Origin: JBFHRE01 sp036745195
Lineage (GTDB): Bacteria; Actinomycetota; Acidimicrobiia; Spongiisociales; ZC4RG35
Reading direction: 5' to 3'
Length of the DNA stretch: 64,000 bases
NCBI GenBank assembly: GCA_036745195.1
Contig: DAIOGO010000002.1
Location: forward strand, 1-64,000
The notes beneath the pieces are model-generated. The model did no database searches. It was given only the letters and a program-made list of their open reading frames with translations, and was not told the DNA's origin. Positions 34,266 through 42,026 of this stretch are shown here, piece by piece. Both the position numbers and the translations under genes were made by a program. Each line of letters begins with the position of its first letter. The first letter of the stretch is position 1.

Positions 34266-34952
34266 GTGCGCAGAGTGCCACCCCTCCTCATCCCGATCCT
34301 TCTGGCCGCCTGCTCCGGCACGGCCACCGGAGCCATCCCGGCCGGCGAGATGGTCAAGAAGGCCGCTCCGGCAGAAGCGGCGGTAGATGTCACCACGACC
34401 ACGGTCGCCCCGGCAGTCACCACCACCACCGAACCGATGGAAATCTACGAGCGACTCGGTGTGCTCGACGCCAGGGAAACCAGCCCTCCTCCCACCGGTC
34501 CCACCCGACCGGCGACACCCCCCGCCAGTCAGCCCGTTACGAAGAACACCGGGACCACGGTGGTCCCGCCTTCCGCCCCCAAGCCGCTCGGCGGTTTCTC
34601 GGGGTCGATGGAGGGCCGGCTGGCGGCCGACATCAACGGGCTTCGGCAGAGCGTCGGGCTGGCCGGGCTGGCACGCAACGGAGACCTGGACGGGTATGCC
34701 CGCTGGTGGGCCAAGGAACTGGCTGGGGCGGGATCTCTCTCCCACTCCAACATCGGCGCCCTCCTCGGCCCGTGGAGCACCGTGGGCGAGAACGTTGCCT
34801 TCGGTGGTTCGACGAGCACCATCTTCTCGGCACTGGTCAACTCGCCGGGTCACTACGCCAACATGGTGGGAGCCGGCTTCACCACCTACGGGATCGGGGT
34901 CTATGTGGATGGGGCCGGAACCGTCTGGACCTGCCACGTATTCGCGGGCTGA
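34266..34952 (+). CDS. CAP-domain (SCP/PR-1 family) lipoprotein
   Basis: This 228-residue exported protein has a lipobox ending in LLAAC near residue 15, a long Thr/Pro linker (about 40-105) and a C-terminal CAP domain with LSHSNIG, GENVAFGG, NSPGHYANM and GIGVYVDG. Bacterial CAP proteins are surface proteins of varied, mostly unknown role. The GTG at 34266 is chosen because it begins directly at the basic n-region RRVPPLL. Confidence 0.8.
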   Translation: MRRVPPLLIPILLAACSGTATGAIPAGEMVKKAAPAEAAVDVTTTTVAPAVTTTTEPMEIYERLGVLDARETSPPPTGPTRPATPPASQPVTKNTGTTVVPPSAPKPLGGFSGSMEGRLAADINGLRQSVGLAGLARNGDLDGYARWWAKELAGAGSLSHSNIGALLGPWSTVGENVAFGGSTSTIFSALVNSPGHYANMVGAGFTTYGIGVYVDGAGTVWTCHVFAG

Positions 34953-34967
34953 CACGCCCGCCCGAGG

Positions 34968-35579
34968 TCAGTCGCCCCAATATCGCTGCTCACGGAACGG
35001 GTCGCCGTACATGTGGTAGCCGTTCCGCTCCCAGAAACCCGGCTCGTCATGGTCGAGGAAGCGAAGACCACGCACCCACTTGACCGACTTCCAGAAATAG
35101 AGGTGAGGAACCACCAGCCGCAACGGCCAGCCGTGCTCGGCCTCCAGCGTCTCGCCGCCGAAGGTATCGGCAAAGAGGTTGGGGGCAGCCAGGAAATCGG
35201 CCAGTGGGAGGTTGGCTGTGAAGCCGTGCTCGGCGAACACGAGCACATGGGACGCCTCCGGTCGAAGTCCGACGCGACCCATCACCTCCGCCACCGAAAC
35301 CCCTTCCCAGCTGGTGTCCAGCTTCGACCACTTGGTCACACAATGGATGTCGGCGGTGACCTGTGTCCTCGGCAGTTCCCCGAACTCTGCGTATGACCAG
35401 ACGAGTGGCTCGTGCACCAGACCCTCGACCCGGAAATCCCAGCGGGTCAGGTCGACCTTCGGTGTCACTCCGGCGTGCAGCACTGGGAAGCGGTCGGTGA
35501 GGTACTGGCCGGGAGGGAGGCGGGCGGGGTCGATTCCAGCCGCCGCCAACTCGTCCTGCTTGCGTGAGAAGAACCCCAT
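34968..35579 (-). CDS. Sulfite-oxidase-like molybdopterin protein
   Basis: The 203-residue oxidoreductase molybdopterin-binding domain resembles the small soluble sulfite-oxidase-like proteins related to MsrP/YedY. The invariant Mo-ligating cysteine is Cys80 in DIHCVTKWSKLD. The C-terminal dimerisation domain of true sulfite oxidase is absent and no Tat signal is visible, so it is probably cytoplasmic. It is a possible client of the MoaC/MoeA pathway encoded at 4-6 kb. The ATG at 35579 is 20 bp from the divergent thioredoxin gene and shares its promoter. Confidence 0.85.
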   Translation of the reverse strand: MGFFSRKQDELAAAGIDPARLPPGQYLTDRFPVLHAGVTPKVDLTRWDFRVEGLVHEPLVWSYAEFGELPRTQVTADIHCVTKWSKLDTSWEGVSVAEVMGRVGLRPEASHVLVFAEHGFTANLPLADFLAAPNLFADTFGGETLEAEHGWPLRLVVPHLYFWKSVKWVRGLRFLDHDEPGFWERNGYHMYGDPFREQRYWGD

Positions 35580-35584
35580 TGCCG

Positions 35585-35591
35585 TACCCTA
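35585..35591. promoter_or_regulatory. Shared divergent -10 element
   Basis: TACCCT (35585-35590, plus strand) and TAGGGT (35591-35586, minus strand) overlap by 5 bp. The minus start lies 6 nt away and the plus start 9 nt away. Confidence 0.6.
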
Positions 35592-35599
35592 TCCCTTCG

Positions 35600-36157
35600 A
35601 TGATGAACGACGAGGCGGCAGAGCCGTTACGAAACAGAACCGGACGCCTGACCCTGGTATTCCTGGCGCTCATCACCACCGGCCTGGCAGTCGGGGTCGG
35701 CCTCCTGCCGCCGGCCGAACGCGACGAAGCGGAGCTCCCCATGATCGGGCAACCGGCACCCGAAGTAGTCGTAGACCTCTTCACCGGGGGCGAGTGGCGC
35801 TTGTCCGAGCACCTCGCCGGAGGCGGCAGCCCGGTGCTGCTCAATCTGTGGGCTTCGTGGTGTGAGCCGTGCGAGGACGAGATACCCACCTTGTCCGACT
35901 TTGCTCTCGACCATCCCGAGTTGACGGTGGTGGGGGTGGCAGTACGCGACGATCGGGAGGCGGCCGCCGCTTTCGCCGAACGTCTCGCTCCCGCTTATCC
36001 GATGGGTTTCGATGCCGGGGGCCGGCTGCGCGACCGCTACGTCGGCTTCGGTCTGCCGGCGGTGTTCCTGATCGACTCCACCGGGATCGTCGTCGCACAA
36101 CTCGAAGGGGGCGCCCAACGCGCCGACCTCGACCGTCTGACCGCCCTCCTCGGCTGA
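35600..36157 (+). CDS. TlpA/ResA-like membrane-anchored thioredoxin
   Basis: The 185-residue protein has an N-terminal TM anchor (about 18-36) and an extracytoplasmic thioredoxin fold with active site WCEPC (Cys88, Cys91), GQPAPEVVV before it and the cis-proline loop GLPAVFLID near the end. Such proteins reduce disulfides or support cytochrome c maturation outside the membrane. It is divergent from the sulfite-oxidase-like gene. Start at 35600 or the adjacent ATG at 35603. Confidence 0.85.
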   Translation: MMNDEAAEPLRNRTGRLTLVFLALITTGLAVGVGLLPPAERDEAELPMIGQPAPEVVVDLFTGGEWRLSEHLAGGGSPVLLNLWASWCEPCEDEIPTLSDFALDHPELTVVGVAVRDDREAAAAFAERLAPAYPMGFDAGGRLRDRYVGFGLPAVFLIDSTGIVVAQLEGGAQRADLDRLTALLG

Positions 36158-36160
36158 CGA

Positions 36161-36817
36161 TCAGGCCGCCGCCAGCACGTACTCGAGGTTGGGCCCTTCG
36201 ACCAATTCGGCCATCACGACCAACCGTTCCCGGGCGGAGCCGACCGGGTTGCAGGTGGTGAGGGTGAGCCAGGCGCCGTCCTTCGGCGCCGCCACCCAGA
36301 CATCGGTCGGTTTGACGATCAACAGCTCCCTGACCGCGAACCGATGCGTACCGAGGGCGGTGTCGACCTCGATCTCGTCGCCGGACTCGAGGTCGTCGAG
36401 TGCGAAGAACGGTGCGCCATACGTGGTGCGATGCCCCGAGACAACCGAGTTGCCCGGCTGTCCCGGCACCGGTGTCCCGTCGAGATGTCCCGGCCCCCGT
36501 TTGAGGGTGGAGGTGGCGGTTCCCTCGAAGACAACCAGATCGAGGCCGAGGGTCGGGATGCGGAGCAATGCCAGCTCATCTCCCTCCTCCCCCGGCAGCT
36601 CCGGGAAGAGGACGGCGTCTGGTTGATCGATGGCCGTCTCGGGAGTCGGGAGCGACTGGGATCGAACCGACAGGGTGTCCTGGAAGGCGGCCCGCGCCTC
36701 CTGCTGCACGCCCCGATTGAGCAGATTGGTGGCGCCGACCTGGTACCCGACGAACCCGAGCAGGAAGAAGCCGCTCCAGATCATCGTCCAGCCCAGCACC
36801 CGAATGGTCCACCGCAT
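36161..36817 (-). CDS. Class E sortase
   Basis: Membrane transpeptidase that anchors LPxTG- or LAxTG-type proteins to the cell wall. The 218 residues have an N-terminal TM helix (about 8-28) and the sortase barrel with catalytic His129 (SGHRTTYGAPF), Cys189 (TLTTCNP) and Arg196 or Arg198 (GSARERLVV). The Tyr in TTYG and the TTCNP context fit class E. No sortase substrate with a clear sorting signal is seen in the window. Confidence 0.9.
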   Translation of the reverse strand: MRWTIRVLGWTMIWSGFFLLGFVGYQVGATNLLNRGVQQEARAAFQDTLSVRSQSLPTPETAIDQPDAVLFPELPGEEGDELALLRIPTLGLDLVVFEGTATSTLKRGPGHLDGTPVPGQPGNSVVSGHRTTYGAPFFALDDLESGDEIEVDTALGTHRFAVRELLIVKPTDVWVAAPKDGAWLTLTTCNPVGSARERLVVMAELVEGPNLEYVLAAA

Positions 36818-36825
36818 CGATCGAC

Positions 36826-36831
36826 AGGCTA
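36826..36831 (-). promoter_or_regulatory. -10 element, sortase promoter
   Basis: TAGCCT, 8 nt before the ATG at 36817. Confidence 0.5.
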
Positions 36832-36878
36832 TCGGAGCGAACGAGCAAGTCGAGAGAGCCGGCGCCGGAGCCGGGAGA

Positions 36879-37646
36879 TCAGTGGTGGCTCCACCGCGGT
36901 TCGCGCCGTTCGACGAACGCCAGCACCCCTTCCCGCGAGTCCTCGGTGAGCGAGACCGCCGTCAATCCCGCCTGCAACCGATCGAGGGCGGCATCGAAGC
37001 CGAGATCCCGGGCTGCGTAGAAGGCGTCCCGTCCCAGCGCCAGCGTGACAGCGCTCTTGGCGATCAGGCTCGTCACGGTCTCGTCGACCGCCGCATCGAG
37101 TTGGTCGCGAGGCACCACCCTCGACACCGCACCCAGAGCCAGCGCCTCGTGCGGGGTGATGATCCTTCCGGTCATCATCAGCTCCAGAGCCGCCTTGGGC
37201 GGCATGGCGGTCCCCAGCACCGCCGAGATCATCATCGGCCACAAGCCAACATTGATCTCGGTCGTCCCGAGCTTGGCGTCTTCCACGCAGATGGTGATGT
37301 CACAGGCCACCGCCAATCCGAATCCGCCGGCCAGTGCGTGACCATTGACTCGTGCCACCGTGGGCTTGCCACCGCTTCGCATGATCCTGAACAGATCGGC
37401 CAGCGCCCCGCGGCGCCGGTGGAGGCCGATCGGATCGTCGACGAAGCCGGAGGAGAGGTCACCGCCGGCGGAGAAGGCCTTGTCTCCGGCTCCGGTGTAG
37501 ACGAGGACTCTGACGGCCGGGTCGTCGATGGCGGCCCGGGTCATCTCGGCCAGGGAATCCATCGTGGCCGCCGACATCGGGTTGCGACGCTCCGGATCAT
37601 CGATGGTGAGAGTGGCTCTGCCCTCTGCAACCCGATACTCGACCAC
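36879..37646 (-). CDS. Enoyl-CoA hydratase/isomerase family protein with altered active site
   Basis: The 255-residue crotonase fold has the oxyanion-hole segments AFSAGGDL and GHALAGGFGLAVACD. In true enoyl-CoA hydratases the second segment carries a catalytic Glu (as in GGGCEL); here the position is Gly. The second glutamate is kept (TTEINVGLWP). An isomerase, hydrolase or lyase of the crotonase superfamily is thus more likely than a standard hydratase. The GTG at 37646 has AGAGGAG 5 nt upstream and is divergent from the DUF5317 gene. Confidence 0.82.
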   Translation of the reverse strand: MVEYRVAEGRATLTIDDPERRNPMSAATMDSLAEMTRAAIDDPAVRVLVYTGAGDKAFSAGGDLSSGFVDDPIGLHRRRGALADLFRIMRSGGKPTVARVNGHALAGGFGLAVACDITICVEDAKLGTTEINVGLWPMMISAVLGTAMPPKAALELMMTGRIITPHEALALGAVSRVVPRDQLDAAVDETVTSLIAKSAVTLALGRDAFYAARDLGFDAALDRLQAGLTAVSLTEDSREGVLAFVERREPRWSHH

Positions 37647-37675
37647 ATCGACTCCTCTCGCTGCCGGGAACCTGG

Positions 37676-37681
37676 GATACT
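37676..37681 (+). promoter_or_regulatory. -10 element, leaderless DUF5317 promoter
   Basis: GATACT, 6 nt before the ATG at 37688. Confidence 0.6.
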
Positions 37682-37687
37682 GGGCGC

Positions 37688-38272
37688 ATGGTATGGCTGC
37701 TGGTGGTCTTTTTTGTCGCGCTGGCCCTGGCGGTTTTTCGAGGCGGACGACTCGGGAATCTGGCAGACATCCATCTGCGGGCATGGTGGCTTCTGCCGGT
37801 GGGGTTCCTCCTGCAGACGGTGGCGGGCTTCATCCCCAGGGACAATGCCTCGATAGGAGTCGGCCTGATCCTCGTCTCCTACCTTCCCCTGCTGGCAATG
37901 GTGGCGCTCAACCGGCAGCGTCCCGGGATGTCGCTGATGGGTCTGGGGATTCTGATGAATTTCGCGGTGATCTCCCTCAACTCCGGCATGCCCGTTCTCA
38001 GCGAGGCGGCGGTGGTGGCTGCCGACTTCCAGCAGGATCCGGTGGTGGCCGAAGGCTACAAACACATCATTCTCGGGCCCGATACCGTGCTCCCGTTCCT
38101 GGCCGACGTGATACCCATCAGGCTCTTCGGTCAAGGTCAGGTCATCTCGCTCGGAGACGTGTTGCTGGCGGTGGGTCTGTCCGGTTTCATGCAGGCCGAG
38201 TTGCGACGCCCAGTGAGATGGTTCAAGCGGGGCGTCACCCTCCAGGGCGGTTCAGCCACCCGGCCCCAGTGA
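37688..38272 (+). CDS. DUF5317 family membrane protein
   Basis: The 194-residue protein has four to five predicted TM helices. The family signatures are LNSGMPVLSEAA in the middle, LPFLADVIP, and a final SLGDVLLAVGL helix. Function unknown. It is convergent with the HD-domain gene, with 2 nt between stop codons. Confidence 0.8.
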   Translation: MVWLLVVFFVALALAVFRGGRLGNLADIHLRAWWLLPVGFLLQTVAGFIPRDNASIGVGLILVSYLPLLAMVALNRQRPGMSLMGLGILMNFAVISLNSGMPVLSEAAVVAADFQQDPVVAEGYKHIILGPDTVLPFLADVIPIRLFGQGQVISLGDVLLAVGLSGFMQAELRRPVRWFKRGVTLQGGSATRPQ

Positions 38273-38274
38273 CC

Positions 38275-39528
38275 TCAGCGGGCCACCGGGTGATGGACAC
38301 CCCCGACCCGCTCCAACCGACTGCGGAGGGCGGCGACCACCGCGGGGTCGAAATCGTCGGACGTTCCCCGCTGCAGGTCGTCCAGGACCTCCGGCACCGA
38401 TCGCCCTCGTTCCGTGCCACGGATGAACGCCCCCACCACCCGAACTATCCGAGGCAACGACCCCAGCGTCGGGTCGACCGATCCCCCCGGGCTCCGATAG
38501 GCGTCGTACTGGCGGCGAACCGCGTCTCTCACCTCACCGAGATAGCTGGACTGTCCAAGCACCTCGGCCCCCCAACGGGCGATGTCGAAGTCGGTGTAAC
38601 CACCATGGGCAATGCCTGGCTCATTGAGGGCCACCAGACCCACCTCGTGCATGAGGGAGGCATGCTCCGCTCCGTCGACCCGGCGCGGGTCGAGCCCCAG
38701 ATCGAGGGCCAGTTGACGCCCCAGCCGCCCGGCCGCCAGTGCATGACCTGGTGCGGCATGGCCCGCCACCTCGGGAATCTGGGCGAGAGCCCGCAACGTC
38801 TGCTCGTAGGTGCTCTTGGTGTTGCGGAAGCGGGCGAGCGCGGTGTGGGTGAAGGAGTAGGGAAGGATCGACACGACCAATGCCCACCAGCCCACGTATC
38901 CGAAGCTGAGACCGAACAAGGCTCCGGCGCCGGTGATGGCGAGGAACGAGTCGGCATCACCCAGCACCCGGAGGACCCGGTACCTGATCCCGCCCCGGTC
39001 GCGCCCGGCCACGGCCACCGACGCCCACACCAGCTCGAACAGGAAGACGCCGATGGCGGCAACGACGAACAGCAACGTTCGCGGCCAGCCCACCGTGGCG
39101 GAGCCGAAGATGGGGGTCGATCTCAGCCCGGCGACCAGCTCGACGTACACCGTATAGGTCAACAAAGCCTGCACCATCACCGGAATGAGGGTGCGCTGAT
39201 CCCGCCCCCGAATCGCCGATACGAGCCAAACGACCCCGAGCCCACCGAGCCCGACTGCGATGGTGGCGGCCCGATCGAACAGCCAGTCGCCATCGACCAG
39301 CAACAGCGGGATCGCCGCTCCCACCCCGTGCGCCACCGTTCGTGAAGCCCCGCTTCGGGTGGGAATCGTGATCGCCGACCCGATCGCAACCGCGGCGATG
39401 GCAATCAGGGCGGCATCCCATCCGGTGTCGGACCGGCCCATCAGAAACCAGGCTCCGACCAGCGTGGCGGGCGCCGCCACACCCGAGAGGACCCATACCC
39501 ACGGTGCGGTCTGACTCCTATCAGCCAC
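38275..39528 (-). CDS. Membrane protein with degenerate HD-type domain
   Basis: The 417 residues have an N-terminal membrane part of about seven helices (to about 230) and a C-terminal all-helical domain that mirrors the HD-GYP domain of the upstream gene. It keeps AGHAAPGHALAAGRLG and ASLMHEVGLVAL, but HD has become HE and the remaining metal-binding histidines are largely missing. It is probably a catalytically inactive partner. The GTG start at 39528 overlaps the upstream HD-GYP stop by 8 nt. Confidence 0.65.
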   Translation of the reverse strand: MADRSQTAPWVWVLSGVAAPATLVGAWFLMGRSDTGWDAALIAIAAVAIGSAITIPTRSGASRTVAHGVGAAIPLLLVDGDWLFDRAATIAVGLGGLGVVWLVSAIRGRDQRTLIPVMVQALLTYTVYVELVAGLRSTPIFGSATVGWPRTLLFVVAAIGVFLFELVWASVAVAGRDRGGIRYRVLRVLGDADSFLAITGAGALFGLSFGYVGWWALVVSILPYSFTHTALARFRNTKSTYEQTLRALAQIPEVAGHAAPGHALAAGRLGRQLALDLGLDPRRVDGAEHASLMHEVGLVALNEPGIAHGGYTDFDIARWGAEVLGQSSYLGEVRDAVRRQYDAYRSPGGSVDPTLGSLPRIVRVVGAFIRGTERGRSVPEVLDDLQRGTSDDFDPAVVAALRSRLERVGGVHHPVAR

Positions 39529-40921
39529 TGCGGATCTCCGACAACTCGGCCCGCTCCCACTGACCGAGGGTGGGCTGACCGAAGACCCTCCCCGATTGCC
39601 CGATCGCATGGCGAAGGGCCTCGATGACGTCCTTGTCGTACAAGGGCGAGCTGTTCTCGAGGAGGGCTTCGAATGCCGAGTTCTGCGGCATCGACATCCG
39701 GTAGGTGCGGGAACTCGTCATCGCGTCGAAGGCGTCGGCCACAGCCAGCACCCGCTGTTCCAGGGTCGGGTCTGCCGTGTGCCTGTGGTGCAACTGACCG
39801 AATTCCTCGTGCTCCAGCCGGGGATGGCACCCGGAGGTGATGTCGACCATCGGCTCCAGGAAGTCGACCTCGCTGAGCAGGTCATCCACCCGATGGGAAT
39901 GCTGCCTGAGCAAACGGTATTCCTCGTCCGACAGCGTGCCCTGCTTGCTGAGGAGTTCGGCCGGGACAGCCAGCTTGCCCATGTCGTGGATCAGAGCCGC
40001 CCACCGCATCCGCTCCATCTGGGTGCCGGTGAAACGCAGCTCCTCGCCGATCAGACGGCAGAACTCGGCGACACGTTCGGTGTGTCCCCGGGTGTAGAGG
40101 TCCCGTGTCTCGAGGGTCTTGACGAAGCCTTTGAGAGAGTCCTCGTGCGCCTGTCGGAGCCTGGAGTATGACGTGTAGACGAGGTGGCCGATCACATAGA
40201 CCCCCAGCACCAGCGGGATAAGCGGTGACCCGGCCGGGCGGTCGGATACGCCGGGTGCGCTCGAGAGCAGCAACGCCCCCAACATGCCGCCCAGAAACCC
40301 CATCAAGAGCTGAACGAACCCCAAGGACGACATCCGTGACCACGGGAGCAGGTTCTCGGTGCCGAAGGCGACACTCACGGCAAACCGCACCAGCCCCAGA
40401 TTCAAGACGGTGTAGACGAGCGCGGCGGCACTTCCGGCGATGGCCACCTGGAGCATGTTGTTCTCCGAGATCTGCGTTCCGGCGAGATCCACCAGCAGCC
40501 GGTCGAGCACCAGGCCCGCCGTCGAGGCGGACACCGCGATCTGGCCGAAGTTGGAGAACGGCTGGAATACCCGGCGGTTGCGGATGTCACCCGGTCCGAT
40601 GAGCCCGGCGGCACCGATCAACATCATCGCCGGCACCGCACTGCCCGATTGAAGCGAGAACACGACGCCACCCGTGAAGAGCGGCATCACCCCCGAGCTC
40701 ATCTTCCACCGGTCGTTGACTTCCACCGCCTTCAACTCGAGAACCAGGAAGGCGATTCCGAAGAAGAGCGCCGATGCCCAGTCGAAGCCGGCGGGAGGTG
40801 GCCGCCACACCAGCATCGCGATCATCGCCGTTGCCCCGAAGACGCTGTAGATCGAACCGATCAGCAGACGGCCACGTTTCCGGCGGTGAGAGATTCCAGT
40901 GGCAAGGGTCACGTCGGCCAA
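39521..40921 (-). CDS. Membrane HD-GYP-type phosphohydrolase
   Basis: The 466-residue protein has about eight TM helices (roughly 20-255) that form a MASE-like sensor, then a cytoplasmic HD domain: RDLYTRGHTERVAEF, the HD pair in ALIHDMGKLAVP, RQHSHRVDDLL and ADAFDAMTSSRTYR. The GYP motif region is divergent (SGCHPRLEHEEFG), so cyclic-di-GMP hydrolysis is likely but not certain. The start is a TTG at 40921 with a TACTCA hexamer 6 nt upstream; a GTG at 40912 is the alternative. Confidence 0.78.
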   Translation of the reverse strand: MADVTLATGISHRRKRGRLLIGSIYSVFGATAMIAMLVWRPPPAGFDWASALFFGIAFLVLELKAVEVNDRWKMSSGVMPLFTGGVVFSLQSGSAVPAMMLIGAAGLIGPGDIRNRRVFQPFSNFGQIAVSASTAGLVLDRLLVDLAGTQISENNMLQVAIAGSAAALVYTVLNLGLVRFAVSVAFGTENLLPWSRMSSLGFVQLLMGFLGGMLGALLLSSAPGVSDRPAGSPLIPLVLGVYVIGHLVYTSYSRLRQAHEDSLKGFVKTLETRDLYTRGHTERVAEFCRLIGEELRFTGTQMERMRWAALIHDMGKLAVPAELLSKQGTLSDEEYRLLRQHSHRVDDLLSEVDFLEPMVDITSGCHPRLEHEEFGQLHHRHTADPTLEQRVLAVADAFDAMTSSRTYRMSMPQNSAFEALLENSSPLYDKDVIEALRHAIGQSGRVFGQPTLGQWERAELSEIRSG

Positions 40922-40997
40922 CCGATCTGAGTACCGACTGGGTCAAGGTCCGCTGGTCGAGGATGGAGTGGGGGTGAGAGATCGCCCGGCAAGTCAG

Positions 40998-41087
40998 TCA
41001 ACCGATCCGCGAGTTCGCCGAGGCGGCGACGATCATCGTCGCCAGGCTACCGACGGTTGTGATGAATCTTGCAATCTTGGTCTTCAT
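40998..41087 (-). CDS. Possible 29-residue membrane/secreted peptide
   Basis: The frame reads MKTKIARF, then a hydrophobic stretch (ITTVGSLATMIVAASA) and SRIG, the shape of a signal-like or single-TM small protein. AGGTG with AGG lies before the ATG. It sits upstream of the HD-GYP gene in the same orientation. There is no support beyond its shape and position. Confidence 0.35.
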   Translation of the reverse strand: MKTKIARFITTVGSLATMIVAASANSRIG

Positions 41088-41092
41088 CCGCC

Positions 41093-41166
41093 TATCACCT
41101 GGTTTCTGTTGGATTCTCGCCAATTCTCCTCAGAATCGGCGGATTTCCGCTCCGCTGGAGGTGATA
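41093..41166 (-). other. Inverted repeat enclosing a structured leader segment
   Basis: TATCACCT at 41093-41100 is complementary to AGGTGATA at 41159-41166. The distal arm lies over the ribosome-binding region of the 29-residue peptide. It matches no riboswitch that I recognise. Confidence 0.35.
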
Positions 41167-41336
41167 GCTGACCGCCTGCCGGGCTCTCTCTCCTTCTTCC
41201 CAGAGTGGCTCTGGGAAACCTCGTCCATCCTCGGTTCCAGGTCGACACGAGGCCCCTGCTCACTCCGCCCCCCGGAACGGGCAGAACATCTGGGAGACGC
41301 CTGACCCGCCCGAGAGCTGAACTCTTCGGCCGACAT
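41130..41336 (-). CDS. Possible 68-residue basic small protein
   Basis: The hydrophilic, Arg/Ser-rich frame starts MSAEEFSSRAG and ends GAEIRRF. TAGATT lies 5 nt before the ATG in the leaderless pattern of this window. It contains the perfect 9-bp hairpin at 41197-41217, so an RNA element under the same promoter is an equally good explanation. Confidence 0.3.
   Translation of the reverse strand: MSAEEFSSRAGQASPRCSARSGGRSEQGPRVDLEPRMDEVSQSHSGKKEREPGRRSAITSSGAEIRRF
41197..41217. other. Perfect 9-bp hairpin
   Basis: TTCCCAGAG, loop TGG, CTCTGGGAA. No T-run follows on either strand, so it is not a canonical intrinsic terminator. Confidence 0.5.
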
Positions 41337-41341
41337 CGCGG

Positions 41342-41347
41342 AATCTA
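41342..41347 (-). promoter_or_regulatory. -10 element upstream of the HD-GYP leader region
   Basis: TAGATT, 5 nt before the ATG at 41336. It is divergent from the -10 at 41397. Confidence 0.45.
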
Positions 41348-41396
41348 GCCTTGTTGGACGCTCACCACAAGCGCGTGATCCGCGACGGAGGGTGGC

Positions 41397-41402
41397 TAGC
41401 CT
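41397..41402 (+). promoter_or_regulatory. -10 element, leaderless promoter
   Basis: TAGCCT, 6 nt before the ATG at 41409. Confidence 0.6.
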
Positions 41403-41408
41403 GGCGCG

Positions 41409-42026
41409 ATGAAGCCGACTGCCCTCGAAGACAGCCTCCGCCGAATCCCCGGTGTCGAGGCGGTGCGGGTCGTCATCCGGGGTCAGGATCTCGCCGAGAT
41501 CCATGTGCTCGCCCATCCCGGCAAACCCGCCAAACAGGTCGTCCGCGACGTGCAATCCGTCGCCCTGGCCGGCCATGGCGTCGAGATCGACCGGCGGATC
41601 GTATCCGTCGTCCAGATCGAAGGATCCGAATTGGGGGCCGGTGACCGGCCGATGATCCTCGATGTGGCCGAGGAGGTCGACGGATCACACATGAAGATCA
41701 CCGTCAGCCTGGAGTGGCACGAGGCCCGATTGACTGGAACCGCCACCGGCCCTGCCGCCTCGTCGACTCGCCTCCGACTGGTGGCGGAGGCCACCATCGC
41801 CGCCCTGGAACAGGCGATCAGTCACGATGCGGCCTTCGCCGTGAACGCGGTCGACACCCCGATGGTCGGGCCAAACCAGGTGGCCGTCGCCCAGGTGGTG
41901 CTGGTGGTCGACCAGAAAGAGCGGATGCTGGTCGGCTCCTCACTGATCGACGGCGACCCGTCCCGATCGATGGTGCGGGCCGTCCTCGACGCGGTCAACC
42001 GGCAGGTACCCGCCCTCCGCCGGTGA
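41409..42026 (+). CDS. Protein of unknown function (205 aa), two-part soluble protein
   Basis: I do not recognise the family. Residues 1-70 look like a small alpha/beta unit of conjugation-type folds (IPGVEAVRVVIRGQDLAEIHVLAHPGK). After a linker, residues about 90-205 form a second alpha/beta domain, with VAVAQVVLVVDQKERMLVGSSLIDGD and a final helix. There is no signal or TM segment. Its stop overlaps the GTG of the gamma-glutamyltransferase-like gene (GTGA), so the two are coupled. Confidence 0.65.
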   Translation: MKPTALEDSLRRIPGVEAVRVVIRGQDLAEIHVLAHPGKPAKQVVRDVQSVALAGHGVEIDRRIVSVVQIEGSELGAGDRPMILDVAEEVDGSHMKITVSLEWHEARLTGTATGPAASSTRLRLVAEATIAALEQAISHDAAFAVNAVDTPMVGPNQVAVAQVVLVVDQKERMLVGSSLIDGDPSRSMVRAVLDAVNRQVPALRR

